DNA of 64,000 nt from Alloalcanivorax marinus (GCF_016785095.1 NZ_JAEKJB010000009.1:310001-374000), one strand, 5' to 3'; shown: positions 33,744-48,917, numbered from the stretch's first letter. The notes: a model not told the origin generated them from the sequence alone. Translations and numbers: made by a program.

Positions 33744-33960
33744 ATCTAATAAGAATCAGGACGCCAGACCGAATATCTAAAGAACCGGTGCTGCCATATC
33801 TGTTTTCTTTACCCTCTTAAAGCGAAATAAAACAGAAAACTCAACCACTTACAAATCCCGCCGCGAGCAGTATTTTGATATCTTGGCCTACCCTGTTCCC
33901 CCAATGCAAAAAAGACCGCCGACGCTCCCGCGCCGGCGGCCTTTTAAGTAAGCCCTTACT
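33744..33960 (-). repeat. attI-like leader repeat, copy C (next to guaA)
   Basis: On the minus strand: palindrome AGTAAG-GG-CTTACT (33960-33947), a terminator hairpin, a GGCCAAGATATC block, TTGTAA (33854-33849) and TTTTAT (33832-33827) 16 nt apart, a short degenerate leader, and ATTAGAT (33750-33744) where copies A and B have GTTAG. It is more diverged than A and B relative to each other. It begins 21 bp after the guaA stop, which suggests that guaA is the original chromosomal neighbour. Confidence 0.6.
33908..33945. terminator. Bidirectional terminator after guaA
   Basis: GACCGCCGACGC pairs with GCGCCGGCGGCC, with six A before it (six T on the minus strand) and four T after it. It probably ends guaA transcription on the minus strand and forms part of repeat C. 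Confidence 0.75.
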
Positions 33961-33981
33961 ACCAGGCCAGGCTAGATCAGA

Positions 33982-35553
33982 TCACTCCCACTCAATCGTA
34001 GCCGGCGGCTTGGAGGAGATGTCATAGGTCACCCGGCTGATCCCCGGAATCTCGTTAATGATCCGACTGGAAACCTTCTCCAAGAACTCATAGGGCAGGT
34101 GCGCCCAGCGGGCGGTCATGAAGTCGATGGTTTCGACGGCGCGGAGGGCGACGACGTATTCGTAGCGGCGGGCGTCGCCGACGACGCCGACGGATTTGAC
34201 CGGGAGGAAGACGGCGAAGGCCTGGCTGGTTTTGTGGTAGAGGCCGTCGGCTTTGAGTTCTTCGATGAAGATATGGTCCGCGAGGCGGAGGGTGTCGGCG
34301 TATTCTTTCTTTACTTCGCCGAGGATGCGCACGCCCAGGCCGGGGCCGGGGAAGGGGTGGCGGTAGACCATGTCGTAGGGGAGGCCGAGTTCGAGGCCGA
34401 TTTTGCGGACTTCGTCTTTGAAGAGTTCGCGCAGGGGTTCGACCAGTTTGAGCTTCATGTGCTCGGGGAGGCCGCCCACGTTGTGGTGGGATTTGATGAC
34501 GTGGGCGCCGCCGGTTTTGGAGGCGGCGGATTCGATTACGTCGGGGTAAATGGTGCCCTGGGCGAGCCAGTTGGCGTTTTTCAGTTTGGCGGCTTCGGCG
34601 TCGAAGATGTCGATGAAGGTGTTGCCGATGATTTTGCGCTTCTTCTCCGGGTCGGCCTCGCCGGCCAGGCGGGAGAGGAAGTGGTCTTCGGCGTCGACGC
34701 GGATGACGCGGACGCCCATGTGGTCGGCGAACATTTCCATGACCTGGTCGCCTTCGCCGTGGCGGAGGAGACCGTTGTCGACGAAGACGCAGGTGAGCTG
34801 GTCGCCGATGGCTTTATGGAGTAGCGCGGCGACCACGGAGGAGTCGACGCCGCCGGAGAGGCCGAGGATGACGTGGTCGGTGCCGACCTGTTCCTGGATG
34901 GTAGCGATGGCGTCGTCGATGATCTTGGCCGGGGTCCAGAGGGCGTCACAGGCGCAGATTTCGCGGATAAAGCGTTCGAGGATGCGGCCGCCTTGGAGGG
35001 TGTGGGTGACTTCCGGGTGGAACTGGACGCCGTAGAAGCGTTTTTCGTCGTTGGCCATGCCGGCGATGGGGCAGCTGTCGGTGGTGGCGGTGACGACGAA
35101 GCCTTCGGGGACTTCGCCGACGCGGTCGCCGTGGCTCATCCAGACGTCCAGGTATTCAGTGCCGGCTTCTTCGTGGTCGATGATGCCGTTGAGCAGTTCG
35201 CTGCCGTCGGCTTTGGCGACGCGGGCGTAGCCGAATTCGTGTTTTTCACCGGCGATGACGGCGCCGCCCAGTTGCTCGGCCATGGTTTGCATGCCGTAGC
35301 AGATGCCCAGCACCGGCACACCCTGTTCGAACACCGCTTGCGGGGCGCGGGGGGTCTCGGCGGCGGTGACGGATTCCGGGCCGCCGGAGAGGATGATGCC
35401 TTTGGGGTCGAATTCGGCGATGTCCTCGGCGGTGGCGTCGAAGGCGCGGATTTCGCAGTAGACGCCGATTTCGCGCACGCGGCGGGCGATCAGCTGGGTG
35501 TACTGGGAGCCGAAGTCGAGGATCAGGATGCGCTGGGCGTGGATGTCTTGCAT
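33982..35553 (-). CDS. guaA: GMP synthase (glutamine-hydrolysing)
   Basis: 523 residues, the full family length. It makes GMP from XMP, glutamine and ATP in the cytoplasm. The class I glutamine amidotransferase domain (residues 1-200) has the nucleophile in GICYGMQ and the His-Glu of QFHPEVTHT. The ATP-pyrophosphatase domain has [15 protein letters not shown], and the C-terminal dimerisation domain ends in [12 protein letters not shown]. guaB lies 222 bp upstream on the same strand. Islands often insert at guaA 3' ends, and here the accessory region begins right after its stop. Confidence 0.97.
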   Translation of the reverse strand: MQDIHAQRILILDFGSQYTQLIARRVREIGVYCEIRAFDATAEDIAEFDPKGIILSGGPESVTAAETPRAPQAVFEQGVPVLGICYGMQTMAEQLGGAVIAGEKHEFGYARVAKADGSELLNGIIDHEEAGTEYLDVWMSHGDRVGEVPEGFVVTATTDSCPIAGMANDEKRFYGVQFHPEVTHTLQGGRILERFIREICACDALWTPAKIIDDAIATIQEQVGTDHVILGLSGGVDSSVVAALLHKAIGDQLTCVFVDNGLLRHGEGDQVMEMFADHMGVRVIRVDAEDHFLSRLAGEADPEKKRKIIGNTFIDIFDAEAAKLKNANWLAQGTIYPDVIESAASKTGGAHVIKSHHNVGGLPEHMKLKLVEPLRELFKDEVRKIGLELGLPYDMVYRHPFPGPGLGVRILGEVKKEYADTLRLADHIFIEELKADGLYHKTSQAFAVFLPVKSVGVVGDARRYEYVVALRAVETIDFMTARWAHLPYEFLEKVSSRIINEIPGISRVTYDISSKPPATIEWE

Positions 35554-35642
35554 GGTCCGTTTCCGGTTAGGCCGGCGGTTGCGGGCCGGTTTAAATGCAA
35601 AGGCCGGCGGGTGAGCCGGCCGTTTTGGTTTTTCGGTTTTGA

Positions 35643-35716
35643 TGTAGGAGCGGCTCTAGCCGCCATTGGAGCCGCGATCGTTGCCCCGGTTGATCGCGAC
35701 TGAAGTCGCTCCTACA
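35643..35716. repeat. REP-type palindrome pair
   Basis: TGTAGGAGCGGCTCTAGCCG at one end and the inverse TCGCGACTGAAGTCGCTCCT at the other form an inverted pair in the guaB-guaA gap. Same family as the REP elements near 37461, 38995, 44081, 45651, 62936 and 63003. Confidence 0.75.
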
Positions 35717-35775
35717 TCGTGGCCATTATCATCGGTGAGTTGATTGTCACGAATGATAATGTCCCGGCGCCGTAA

Positions 35776-37254
<1,479 letters not shown>

Positions 37255-37460
37255 CTAGGCACAGAGAGAAACTGGGGGAGTCTGGACCCCGGAGCGCCGG
37301 GCTGTCGCCGGCCGGGAAGCCGGGTCGGGCGGGGAGGAGCCGGCGCGAGGGCGAACCAGGGGCTCCGTTAAATTAAGCCGAATAGTCTACCGGAAAAACC
37401 GTCTTTCAGGCAATCCAAAAACGCTGTGAAGCGTGGCCTTCCTGGCCCCGCGCCCATGCC

Positions 37461-37545
37461 CGTAGGAGCGGCTTCAGTCGCGATCCGCCCGGCAAGGGGG
37501 CCTCCTTCCGCCCGAGGCCCCATCGCGGCTGAAGCCGCTCCTACA
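37461..37545. repeat. REP-type inverted pair between guaB and xseA
   Basis: GTAGGAGCGGCTTCAGTCGC at one end and its inverse ending GCTGAAGCCGCTCCTAC at the other. The 372-bp gap between the divergent genes also must hold both promoters; I see no further element in it. Confidence 0.75.
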
Positions 37546-37617
37546 AAGGCACGGGCGCGGGTACCGGCGCGCCTTGAAGGGGTGCAAGGGCGCGCGGAAA
37601 TCGCTACATTGCGCGCC

Positions 37618-38964
37618 ATGGACCCATCATCGCGCAGTCAACCGTATTCCGTCAGCCGCTTGAACCTGGAGGCCCAGGGCCTGCTGGAGGGCAGCTTCCC
37701 CTTGATCTGGCTTCAGGGGGAGCTGTCCAATCTGGCGCGGCCCCGTTCCGGGCATCTGTATTTCAGCCTCAAGGACGACCGGGCCCAGGTTAGCGGGGCC
37801 ATGTTTCGGAATCGTAACAGCCTGCTGCGGTTCCAGCCCCGGGACGGGCAGCAGGTGCTGGTGCGGGCGCGCATCACGTTGTACGTGCCCCGGGGTGGTT
37901 TCCAGATCATCGTCGAGCACATGGAAGAGGCGGGTGAAGGCGCCCTGCGGGCACAGTTCGACGCGCTCAAGGCGAAGCTCGAGTCCGAGGGTTTGTTCGC
38001 CCAGGAACGTAAGCGCCCACTTCCCGCCTGGCCCAGGCAGATCGGGGTGATCACCAGCCCCAGCGGGGCGGCGATCCGTGACATTCTGCATGTGCTCAAG
38101 CGGCGCGCGCCGTCGATTCCAGTGCTGATTTTCCCCACCCCGGTGCAGGGCGCCGAGGCGCCGGGGCAAATCCGCGCGGCTTTGGAACGGGCCACCGCCC
38201 GGGGCGATTGCGATGTGCTGGTGATCGGCCGGGGCGGCGGCAGCCTGGAGGATCTGTGGGCGTTCAACGACGAGGCCCTGGTGCGGGCGGTGGCGGCCAG
38301 TCCGGTGCCCGTGGTGAGCGCCGTGGGCCACGAGGTGGACGTGGCGCTCACCGATTTCGCGGCGGACGTGCGCGCGCCCACGCCGTCGGCGGCGGCGGAG
38401 CTGATCAGCCCGGACGGCGAGGCCTTGCTGCAGCGGCTGTCGGTGCTGGCGCGGCGTCAGCGGCAATTCATGGGGCTGGCCCTGCGCGGCCAGCGCCAGC
38501 GGCTGGAGGGCCTGACCCGGCGGCTGCAGGTGCGCCATCCGGAGCGGCAGTTGGAGCAGACCCGGCAGTTGGTGGACGAGCAGCAGGCGCGGCTGGCCCG
38601 GGCCCTGCGCCAGCGGCTGGCGTTGCTGCAGAGCCGCTGGCGGCCCCTCGACGTGCGCCTGCGCCAGCAGTCCCCGGCCCAGCAGGTGACGCGGCAGGCC
38701 CAGCGGCTGGCGGAGTTGCGGCGGCGGCTGCCGGTGCCGCTCACCCATCAACAGCGCCATCTGGCCCAGCGGCTGAGCGGTCTGGGCCACCGGCTGAATA
38801 CCGCCAGCCCGCTGGCCACCCTGGACCGGGGCTATTCCCTAACGCTGGTGGATGGCGAGCCGCTGCGCTCGGTGGAGAGCCTCCAGGAAGGCCAGACCGT
38901 GGAGACGCGGCTGGCGAAGGGCTCCTTCGAAGCCACCGTCACCCGCGTTAACCCGCCGAAGTAA
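37618..38964 (+). CDS. xseA: Exodeoxyribonuclease VII large subunit
   Basis: 448 residues. An N-terminal OB-fold (YSVSRLNLEAQGLLEGSFPL, about 8-105) is followed by the catalytic domain (GVITSPSGAAIRDILHVLKRR, GRGGGSLEDLWAFNDE, VSAVGHEVDVALTDFAADVRAPTPSAAAE split by function) and a coiled-coil C-terminal half rich in Arg and Gln. With XseB it degrades single-stranded DNA from both ends. The ATG at 37618 matches the family N-terminus; the in-frame ATG at 37426 would add a stretch made of REP sequence. Confidence 0.95.
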   Translation: MDPSSRSQPYSVSRLNLEAQGLLEGSFPLIWLQGELSNLARPRSGHLYFSLKDDRAQVSGAMFRNRNSLLRFQPRDGQQVLVRARITLYVPRGGFQIIVEHMEEAGEGALRAQFDALKAKLESEGLFAQERKRPLPAWPRQIGVITSPSGAAIRDILHVLKRRAPSIPVLIFPTPVQGAEAPGQIRAALERATARGDCDVLVIGRGGGSLEDLWAFNDEALVRAVAASPVPVVSAVGHEVDVALTDFAADVRAPTPSAAAELISPDGEALLQRLSVLARRQRQFMGLALRGQRQRLEGLTRRLQVRHPERQLEQTRQLVDEQQARLARALRQRLALLQSRWRPLDVRLRQQSPAQQVTRQAQRLAELRRRLPVPLTHQQRHLAQRLSGLGHRLNTASPLATLDRGYSLTLVDGEPLRSVESLQEGQTVETRLAKGSFEATVTRVNPPK

Positions 38965-38994
38965 GCCGGCGGAGCCCCCCCCACTGTAGGAGCG

Positions 38995-39061
38995 ACTTCA
39001 GTCGCGATTGCCACGCCGGAAGCTTGCCCAAGCGCCGGATCGCGGCTAAAGCCGCTCCTAC
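38995..39061. repeat. REP-type inverted pair after xseA
   Basis: TGTAGGAGCGACTTCAGTCG and its inverse (GGCTAAAGCCGCTCCTACA) between two convergent genes, where such elements often act as transcription ends. Confidence 0.75.
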
Positions 39062-39111
39062 AAAGACGTGTCGCGATAACCACGGTGGGGGCCTACCCCA
39101 AGGGCCCCGCC

Positions 39112-40985
<1,874 letters not shown>

Positions 40986-40989
<4 letters not shown>

Positions 40990-41873
40990 GGCGAAGTCTC
41001 CAGGATGCGCTCCAGCCGCGCACGCTCGACGATGCTCAGGCCGTAGGCGCGGGCCACGTGGTCGTTCACCGCCAGGGAATAATGGCCGGCGAAGCCCTGG
41101 GCCGGCCATGCCCCGTGGCGGCGCCGCGCCTCCAGCCAGTCCAGGGCGCCGCGTGCCAGGTCGCGCGGATCCAGGTAGGCGCTGGCGACGCTGCCGGCGT
41201 GCACGAAATCGGCGCCGGGGCCGAACACCGGCACCCGCTGCCGGTAGCTGGTGAGCAGCACCAGCTTGGCGGCGCCCGGGCCAAACAGGACGTCGTCCTC
41301 GGGCAGCAACAGCGCGTCCCAGTCCGGCAGGTGACGGCGCAGCAGGGGCGCCAGCCGGGCAGGCCCGGGCACCAGCACGGCTTCCAGAAGGCGCCCACGG
41401 GGCGCGGTCAGCGGTGGGGCCCAGGCGCTGCTCGGGCCGAACAGCACGCCGATGCGACCGGCCTCGGGCATCAGGGCCTCGATCAGCGCCAGTTGCGTGG
41501 CCAGGGGCACGCCACGCCAGATGGCACTGCAGTGGCAGCCCGGCCTGACCAGGCCGGCGGCGGCGCGCGGCACCGCCAGCCCCAGCAGCGGGCCGTGGCC
41601 CGGGTCGGCGAGTTCGGCGCGGAAGGCGGCTTCTCCCAGGGCCAGGGTCACGGCGGCACCCTGCTCCACCACCGCGACCCGGCCACCACCGGCGCTCTCC
41701 AACAGGCTGGCGAACCGTTGCGCCACGGTCGCGTCCGGCGCGCGCAGGCGCACCGTCAACGGCTCGGCCCAGACCGGGCCCGCCCACAGGGCCGCGGCCA
41801 GCAGCAGGCTCGCGGCCCACCCTAAGCGGGTGACTCCGAGGCTCCGTCCTGTGCTGCCGGTGGCGTCCATCAT
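40986..41873 (-). CDS. Periplasmic ABC-type substrate-binding-like protein
   Basis: 295 residues with a signal peptide ([21 protein letters not shown], cleaved before EPLTV). The folds [13 protein letters not shown] and [20 protein letters not shown] resemble ABC_sub_bind-type proteins. No permease is nearby. Its gene stands between the TonB receptor and the hybrid kinase and overlaps the latter, so it probably acts as the kinase's periplasmic sensor partner rather than in import. The ligand is unknown. Confidence 0.7.
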
Positions 41874-41887
41874 GGTTCCCTCGCCCG

Positions 41888-44011
41888 CTAGAAGTTCACG
41901 GAGACCGTGAGCCAGTAGCGTTGATCGTCCTGATAGAGGTTTTCGGAGTACACCACCGGCTGGTTATTGAGCGGCTGCTGCACCTGCAGGCGCCATTCCC
42001 ATTCCGCGCCGGCCAGCCTTTGCCGCCAGCCGAGTTGGGCATCCAGGCGTTCAAAGGGGTGATCATTGTAGTCCCGGGCCAGGTACCAGGCGGTGGACCA
42101 CCACCAATCGCGGTGGAACCGCCACAGCCACAGGGCACTGGCGCTGTCGCGGGCGGCGAAACGGGTTTCGGTGGCATCGGCGGCGCGGGTGTGTATATGG
42201 GCGCCGGTGAGCCGCAACAGATGACGGCCGGAGGGGCGCCAGCTCAGCTGTGCCTCGGTGCCCCGGTGGGCTACCTCACCGTCGTTGTCGGGTTCGAAGT
42301 TGAACGGGTTAAGGGCGCCGCTGACCAGGTCCCAGAGCTCCTCCCGGAAGTAGCGTACATCCACCTCGAACCCGCCGACGCCCTCCACGGCGAAGCGGCC
42401 GTAGTAACCCAGTTCCCGGGAGCGGATGCGCTCCGGGTTCAGGGTGCCTGGGCTGTTCTGGGTGATGAAGAAATAGGCCGGGTCCCAGCCAAGCAGGCCC
42501 TGGCGGTCGCCGTAGGGGCCGGACAGGCCGCTGATCGGCAGGTTGATGCGCGCCTGATCCTCGTAGATGTCCGGGGTGCGCAGGGCGCGGGCGTACACGG
42601 CGCGCAGGGTGTGGCCTGGTATCAGTTCCCAGTTGACGCCGGCGCGGGGGCTGAAGTGGGGGCCGCTGATCTCGTCGTGCTCCCAAAAACCGGCCAGGTT
42701 GACGGTCACCGGCGGCAGCGGCTTGAGCGCCAGGCTGGTGAACAGGCGGTGGCTCAGATTCTCGGCGGTGCCGGACAGAAACGCCTGGGAGCGGGCCCGG
42801 TCCTGGCGCAGGTTGAGGCCCGTGACCAAGCGCGCCCAGGGGCGCAGTTGCAGGGTGTCCTGCAGTTCCAGATCGTAGCGGTCCTCGCGCACATCCAGAT
42901 AACCGGTGCCGCAGAAGGGCCCGCCGCCGCTGGCCAGCAGAGTCGCGTAGCGGCTCTGGATGGCCGGGTTGGCGGCGGCGGTGGCCAGGGTCTGGCCGAT
43001 GTCTCCGCCGTTGGCCAGGAAGTGCTCACGCAGCTCCCGGGAAAAATAAAGGCCGCCGCCGGGCCCCAAAGCGCCGGTGAGCGGGTCCTGGTAGCACAGG
43101 TCCAGGTTGATGTCGTCGTTGTTGTACTGGCCATAGAAGCTCGCCTTGAACCCGTGGCGAGGTGACACCTGGCGCTGCCATTCCAGGCCGAGAAAGGCTC
43201 GTTCGGTCCGTTCCTGGCTGTCGTCACGGTAGGTGGCGATGGCGTCCAGCCCACTTTCGTTGGGGCGGTCGAGCCGGGTGCGGCTGCCGCCGGCATGGAC
43301 GGTAAGGGTGTCACGGGGCCCCAGCTCCCACACCGAGCGGCCATTAAGGGTGGTGACGCGCTTGGCGTCACCGGTGTCCAGGGGGGGTACCCCGGCGTCG
43401 TAGCCGTCGTCGCGGCGATCATTGAGGCTCAGCCGCCAGGCGCCGTTGCCGAACTGGTGGGCGGCGGCCACGCGTGTGTCGAGGATGCCATTGTTGCCAA
43501 GCCGCAGCCGTGCCTGCTGGCCGTCCACGTCGCGGGGATCACGGGTGATGATGTTGATCACGCCGGTAAAGGCGTTGGCGCCGTAGGCGGCGGAGGCCGG
43601 GCCGCGGGTCACCTCGATGCGCTCCACGTCCTCCAGGCCCACCGGGATGGCGTTCCAGTCCACGCGGGCGAAACCGGGCTGGTAGACGCTGCGGCCATCC
43701 ACCAGCACCAGCATGCGGCGCTGATCGCGGGCCTGGGTACCGTGGTAGCTCACCGAGGGCAGATTGCCGTCGGCCTTGGCCACGCTCATGCCGGGCACCA
43801 GGCGCATTACTTCATGGAGTTCCCGGGCGCCGCTGGCGAGAATCAGTTCGCGATCGATCACGGTGACGCTGGCGGGCACCTCCGAGACCGGCTGGTCCAG
43901 GCGCGCCGGCGTCAGCACGCGCGGCACCTCGGCGTCCGCGTCGTCGAACTGGCCCCAGGCCGGCGCCGCCAGCCCCAGTGCCAGCAGCGCGCATCCCCCA
44001 ATGCGTCTCAC
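41888..44011 (-). CDS. TonB-dependent outer-membrane receptor
   Basis: 707 residues. Signal peptide ([14 protein letters not shown]), plug domain ([20 protein letters not shown], then [41 protein letters not shown]) and a beta-barrel ending in a C-terminal Phe (WLTVSVNF). The substrate is not evident; no Fur box or siderophore genes are adjacent. Sharing an operon with a binding protein and a hybrid kinase suggests that uptake of the ligand is sensed. Confidence 0.88.
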   Translation of the reverse strand: MRRIGGCALLALGLAAPAWGQFDDADAEVPRVLTPARLDQPVSEVPASVTVIDRELILASGARELHEVMRLVPGMSVAKADGNLPSVSYHGTQARDQRRMLVLVDGRSVYQPGFARVDWNAIPVGLEDVERIEVTRGPASAAYGANAFTGVINIITRDPRDVDGQQARLRLGNNGILDTRVAAAHQFGNGAWRLSLNDRRDDGYDAGVPPLDTGDAKRVTTLNGRSVWELGPRDTLTVHAGGSRTRLDRPNESGLDAIATYRDDSQERTERAFLGLEWQRQVSPRHGFKASFYGQYNNDDINLDLCYQDPLTGALGPGGGLYFSRELREHFLANGGDIGQTLATAAANPAIQSRYATLLASGGGPFCGTGYLDVREDRYDLELQDTLQLRPWARLVTGLNLRQDRARSQAFLSGTAENLSHRLFTSLALKPLPPVTVNLAGFWEHDEISGPHFSPRAGVNWELIPGHTLRAVYARALRTPDIYEDQARINLPISGLSGPYGDRQGLLGWDPAYFFITQNSPGTLNPERIRSRELGYYGRFAVEGVGGFEVDVRYFREELWDLVSGALNPFNFEPDNDGEVAHRGTEAQLSWRPSGRHLLRLTGAHIHTRAADATETRFAARDSASALWLWRFHRDWWWSTAWYLARDYNDHPFERLDAQLGWRQRLAGAEWEWRLQVQQPLNNQPVVYSENLYQDDQRYWLTVSVNF

Positions 44012-44080
44012 GATTCTTCCCCCGGCCCCACCGCAGGTGCGGCATCAGCCGCGATCACCGAGGCATCCCGGCCCGGCCGT

Positions 44081-44104
44081 TATCGCGACCGAAGCCGCTC
44101 CTAC
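44081..44104. repeat. Single REP element
   Basis: TATCGCGACCGAAGCCGCTC followed by CTAC, one half of the REP family, between the TonB receptor and der; a weaker GCATCAGCCGCGATCAC lies just upstream at about 44042. Confidence 0.6.
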
Positions 44105-44116
44105 TGGGGCAACATG

Positions 44117-45526
44117 CTATTTCTTAACGTGTTTCATCATGCGCCTCTTGCGCTTGATCTGCCGTTCGGTGAGCTGATTCTTGCGCCCCTCATAGGGGTT
44201 GTCACCGGATTTCAGTTCCAGCCGGATCGGCGAACCCTCGATCTTGAGCAGCTCCCGGAAGCGGTTTTCCAGATAGCGCTGGTAGCTGTTCGGCAGCGAC
44301 TCGGTGCGGTTGCCGTGGATCACCACCGTGGGCGGGTTGGAGCCGCCCAGGTGCGCGTAGCGCAGCTTGGCGCGGAAGCGGCCGTTGCGCGGCGGCGGGT
44401 GGGAAACGGTGATGTCCTGCAACATGCGCGTCAGCGCGTTGCTGCCGAGCTTGAGGAAGGCGGATTCCCAGGCCCGCTCCACATAGCCGAACAGATCCCC
44501 CACGCCGGTGCCGTGCAGGGCCGAGATGAAGTGCACCTTCACCCAGGGCACGAAATGCAGGCGCCGCTCCAGTTCGGTTTTCACCCATTGCCGGTGGTCC
44601 GGCTCCAGGCCGTCCCATTTGTTCACCGCTACCACCAGGGCGCGACCCGCTTCCAGCACATAGCCAAGCAGGTGCAGATCCTGGTCGGTGATGCCGTCGC
44701 GGGCATCCACCACCAGCACCACCACCTGGGCCGCGTCCACCGCCTGCAGGGCCTTGATCACGGAGAATTTTTCCACCGCTTCGTGGACCTTGCCGCGACG
44801 GCGGATGCCGGCGGTGTCGATCAACACGTAGTCGCGGGGTTCGCCGCCGTCCTTGGGCTGGCGGGTGAAGGGCACCTCGATGCTGTCACGGGTGGTGCCG
44901 GCGTGGTCGTAGACGATCACCCGCTCCTCGCCGAGGATACGGTTGATGAGCGTGGATTTGCCCACGTTGGGCCGCCCCAGTACCGCCACGCGCACGGTGT
45001 CCGGGTCCTCGGGGACGGCCTCTTCGTCCTCGGCGTCCGGGAAGGCATCCAGCACGGTGTTGACCATGGCGCGCACGCCGCGACCGTGGGCGGCGGCGAT
45101 CGGAAACAGGTCGCTGAGGCCCAGGGCGTAGAAGTCCGCCATGGCGGTTTCCGGGTCCAGGCCGTCGGTCTTGTTGACCACCAGGAACACCGGCTTGGGC
45201 AGCTTGCGCAGCTCCATGGCCACCTGCTCGTCGGCGGCGGTAAGGCCGGCGCGGCCATCCACCAGGAACAGTACCGCGTCGGCTTCGCCCACGGCCTGAC
45301 GGGCCTGGTCGGTCATTGGCCGGTCGATGCCCTCCTCGCTCTCGCCGATGCCGCCGGTGTCCACCACCGTATAGGGGCGCTCGCCGAGTTTGCCGTCACC
45401 GTATTGACGGTCCCGGGTGAGGCCGGGGAAGTCCGCCACGATGGCGTCGCGGGTGCGCGTGAGGCGATTGAACAGGGTGGATTTGCCCACGTTCGGGCGC
45501 CCCACCAGGGCGATTACGGGCTTCAT
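44117..45526 (-). CDS. der: Ribosome-assembly GTPase Der (EngA)
   Basis: 469 residues with the tandem GTPase layout unique to Der: G1 motifs [14 protein letters not shown] at 8-21 and again [14 protein letters not shown] near 188, DTGGIG and [11 protein letters not shown] (G3), NKTDG and NKWDG (G4). A C-terminal KH-like domain ends in a basic tail. It acts in late 50S assembly. It follows bamB in the conserved order, separated by 170 bp containing a perfect REP hairpin. Confidence 0.97.
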   Translation of the reverse strand: MKPVIALVGRPNVGKSTLFNRLTRTRDAIVADFPGLTRDRQYGDGKLGERPYTVVDTGGIGESEEGIDRPMTDQARQAVGEADAVLFLVDGRAGLTAADEQVAMELRKLPKPVFLVVNKTDGLDPETAMADFYALGLSDLFPIAAAHGRGVRAMVNTVLDAFPDAEDEEAVPEDPDTVRVAVLGRPNVGKSTLINRILGEERVIVYDHAGTTRDSIEVPFTRQPKDGGEPRDYVLIDTAGIRRRGKVHEAVEKFSVIKALQAVDAAQVVVLVVDARDGITDQDLHLLGYVLEAGRALVVAVNKWDGLEPDHRQWVKTELERRLHFVPWVKVHFISALHGTGVGDLFGYVERAWESAFLKLGSNALTRMLQDITVSHPPPRNGRFRAKLRYAHLGGSNPPTVVIHGNRTESLPNSYQRYLENRFRELLKIEGSPIRLELKSGDNPYEGRKNQLTERQIKRKRRMMKHVKK

Positions 45527-45650
45527 TAAGTGCTCAAGGGTCGGAAGAGATGGCTGTCAGGCCGCCATGATACCGGATAGGGCGGCGGACGCCACACATG
45601 GCGCGCCGCCGAGGCCGGCGGCCCGGAAAGCGGGCCGCCTGAACGGAACC

Positions 45651-45676
45651 GTAGGAGCGGCTTCAGCCGCTCCTAC
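45651..45676. repeat. Perfect REP hairpin
   Basis: GTAGGAGCGGCT and AGCCGCTCCTAC around TC: 12-bp arms, the most exact copy of this family in the window. It lies between bamB and der. Confidence 0.85.
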
Positions 45677-45696
45677 CGAGCCCCGGGGCGGGCGGG

Positions 45697-46854
45697 TCAG
45701 TCGCGCTCTTCGATGCGATAGGCGGCCAGCCGGCCGTCGGCGCTAAGGGCGTAGAGCACGTCGTCGTAGACCACCGGGGTGCCGGCGAACGGGTCGCCGT
45801 CATGATGATAACGGGCCACCAGTTCGCCGGTGTCCGCGTCCATCCAGTGCAGATAGCCTTCGAAATCACCGACCACCACCAGGCCACCCTGCACCACGGT
45901 GCCGGTGAGACGGCGACCGTAGAGTTTGTCCTGCTGCCACAGGAAGCTGCCGCTGCGCTGCTCGGCGGCGCGCACCAGGCCGTCGCTGTCGGCGACGAAC
46001 AGGGAGCCCAGGTAGGAACTCAGTTCCTGATGGCTGGAAAGGTCCTTGTTCCAGTACGGGCGACCGTTTTCCCAGTCGAGCACGGCCAGCTTGCCCTGGA
46101 AGGTGGCCGTAAACACGCCGCCATTTTCCACCAGCAGGCTGGAATCCACGTCCACCAGACGATCCAGCTCGGAGCGACCGGTCGGCTCGGCCACGCGCCG
46201 CTCCCAGATCGGGGCGCCGGTTTCCAGCTCGATGGCGGCCACCTTGCCGCTGGCGAAGCCGGCGTAGACGCGACCGCTTTCGATCACCGGCTGGGCGGCG
46301 CCCAGCAGGGTCAGGTTGGGCACCGTGGTTTCGTAGTCCCAGACCTGCTCGCCGGTTTCCGCGTCCAGAGCCTGCACGTGGCCGTCGATGGTCTGGAAGA
46401 TGGCCAGCAAACCGTTGCTGGTGGGCTCGGCCATTACCTCACTGCTCACCGGGGTACGCCAGAGTTCCTCGCCGGTCTCCGCGTCCAGGGCCACGGCGTC
46501 ACCTTCGCGGGTGCCGTACAGCACCTGGCCATAGCCGGCGTACAGGCCGCCGGAGATACGATCACCGGTCTTGGCGCGCCACTGGCGCTTGCCTTTTTCA
46601 CGGTCGAAACCGTAAACGCGACCTTGAACGTCGGCGGCGAACACGCGCTGGGCGGTGACCGCCGGGCGCAGGGTGACGGCGCTTTCCTCGACGCCATCTC
46701 CGGCACCGGAACGCCACAGGCGATCCACGTCGAAGCGCTTGTCGAAGTCCGGCAGCGGGTTGGGTTCAATGGCGTTGGGGTTGCTGGAGCAACCGGCCAG
46801 CGCCATCACGCAAAGCAGTACAGCGGCCGCGGGGGCGGAAAACGAATGTTTCAC
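45697..46854 (-). CDS. bamB: Outer-membrane assembly lipoprotein BamB
   Basis: 385 residues. Lipobox LAGC at the end of a signal peptide (AAVLLCVMALAGC), then an eight-bladed propeller of PQQ-type repeats (VYGFDREKGKRQWRAKTGDR, VQALDAETGEQVWDYET, YAGFASGKVAAIELETG). It is a scaffold of the BAM complex at the periplasmic face of the outer membrane. It follows yfgM by 16 bp in the conserved operon. Confidence 0.95.
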   Translation of the reverse strand: MKHSFSAPAAAVLLCVMALAGCSSNPNAIEPNPLPDFDKRFDVDRLWRSGAGDGVEESAVTLRPAVTAQRVFAADVQGRVYGFDREKGKRQWRAKTGDRISGGLYAGYGQVLYGTREGDAVALDAETGEELWRTPVSSEVMAEPTSNGLLAIFQTIDGHVQALDAETGEQVWDYETTVPNLTLLGAAQPVIESGRVYAGFASGKVAAIELETGAPIWERRVAEPTGRSELDRLVDVDSSLLVENGGVFTATFQGKLAVLDWENGRPYWNKDLSSHQELSSYLGSLFVADSDGLVRAAEQRSGSFLWQQDKLYGRRLTGTVVQGGLVVVGDFEGYLHWMDADTGELVARYHHDGDPFAGTPVVYDDVLYALSADGRLAAYRIEERD

Positions 46855-46870
46855 GAATAAAGGCTCACGA

Positions 46871-47503
46871 TTAGGACTTCAGGTCGTCGAGTTTCATTTG
46901 CACGCGGTCCCGGGCGGCGCCTTCGTCCAGCGCCTCCAGGGCGTCGCCGTAGGCGGCGCGGGCCGCGTCCTGGTTGTCCCGGGCGCTGGCGATGTCCCCC
47001 TTCAGCTCCAGCGCCTGGCCTTGCCAGGCCTCCGGGAAGGTGCGCGAGATCTGCTTGTCGGCGGCGTCCAGGTCACCCTGGGCGATCAGAACACGGGCCA
47101 ACCGCAGGCGCGCGGTGTATTCAAGCTCGCGGGTGGCCGGGTCCTCGGCCACGGTGGTGAGCTGCTCGGCGGCGGCGCCCAGGTCGCCGTCATTGACGGC
47201 CAGTCTGGCCAGGGCGAGATGCGCGTAGCCAGCGTAGGCGCTGCCACCGAAATCCTCGATCAGGGTGTTGGCGGCGTTGCGTACCAGGTCCGCGTCGCCT
47301 TGCTGGCCGAGCGCGGTCATCATCGCTTCGTAATGTTGCGACGCCTCGCCGGCCTGGCCGGCGCTGTGGTCCTGCCACTGGCGCCAGCCGAGCAGCGCGC
47401 CGATGGCGAGCACGATCACGATGATCGTGGCGGTGCCATTCTTCTGCCACCATTCCTTGAGCCGTTCGGCCTGTTCTTCTTCGTCGCGGATGTAGTCGAC
47501 CAC
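46871..47503 (-). CDS. yfgM: YfgM-like membrane-anchored TPR protein
   Basis: 210 residues. A single membrane segment at about 22-42 (GTATIIVIVLAIGALLGWRQW) follows a short acidic cytoplasmic tail (DEEEQAERLKEWW), and TPR-like helices fill the periplasmic part. In other gammaproteobacteria YfgM works with the SecYEG/PpiD exit complex as a periplasmic chaperone helper. It lies in its usual place between hisS and bamB. Confidence 0.93.
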   Translation of the reverse strand: MVDYIRDEEEQAERLKEWWQKNGTATIIVIVLAIGALLGWRQWQDHSAGQAGEASQHYEAMMTALGQQGDADLVRNAANTLIEDFGGSAYAGYAHLALARLAVNDGDLGAAAEQLTTVAEDPATRELEYTARLRLARVLIAQGDLDAADKQISRTFPEAWQGQALELKGDIASARDNQDAARAAYGDALEALDEGAARDRVQMKLDDLKS

Positions 47504-47514
47504 CCCAGTTCTCC

Positions 47515-48786
<1,272 letters not shown>

Positions 48787-48809
48787 CGGTGCTCCTTAAA
48801 AAAACGCTC

Positions 48810-48916
48810 GACGCCGGACGCTGGACGCCCGACGCAGTTTAATCCGTCGCCCGACAATGACCGCCGGAAGCCGGTGTTGTTCAGCGTCCGGCCTCCGGCG
48901 TCAAGCGTCCGGCGTT
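48810..48916. repeat. Inverted repeat between hisS and ispG
   Basis: GACGCCGGACGCTGGACGCC (48810-48829) is matched in reverse at 48897-48916 with 18 of 20 bases. The spacer has a second, smaller dyad (CCGCCGGAAGCCGGTG). It is a REP-like hairpin of a different family from the GTAGGAGC elements, in an intergenic gap within a single transcript direction. Confidence 0.65.
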
Positions 48917-48917
48917 A

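Noticed and set aside
10400..33980. Integrase or transposase gene in the island
   Set aside because: No tyrosine or serine recombinase motifs and no DDE motif seen in any frame.
33960..33985. guaA 3' end as a phage/island att site with direct repeat
   Set aside because: No second copy of the guaA end is found in the window; the shared sequence starts beyond the stop codon.
43295..45529. 744-codon plus-strand frame opposite the receptor and der
   Set aside because: His/Gln/Val-rich shadow spanning two well-supported genes.
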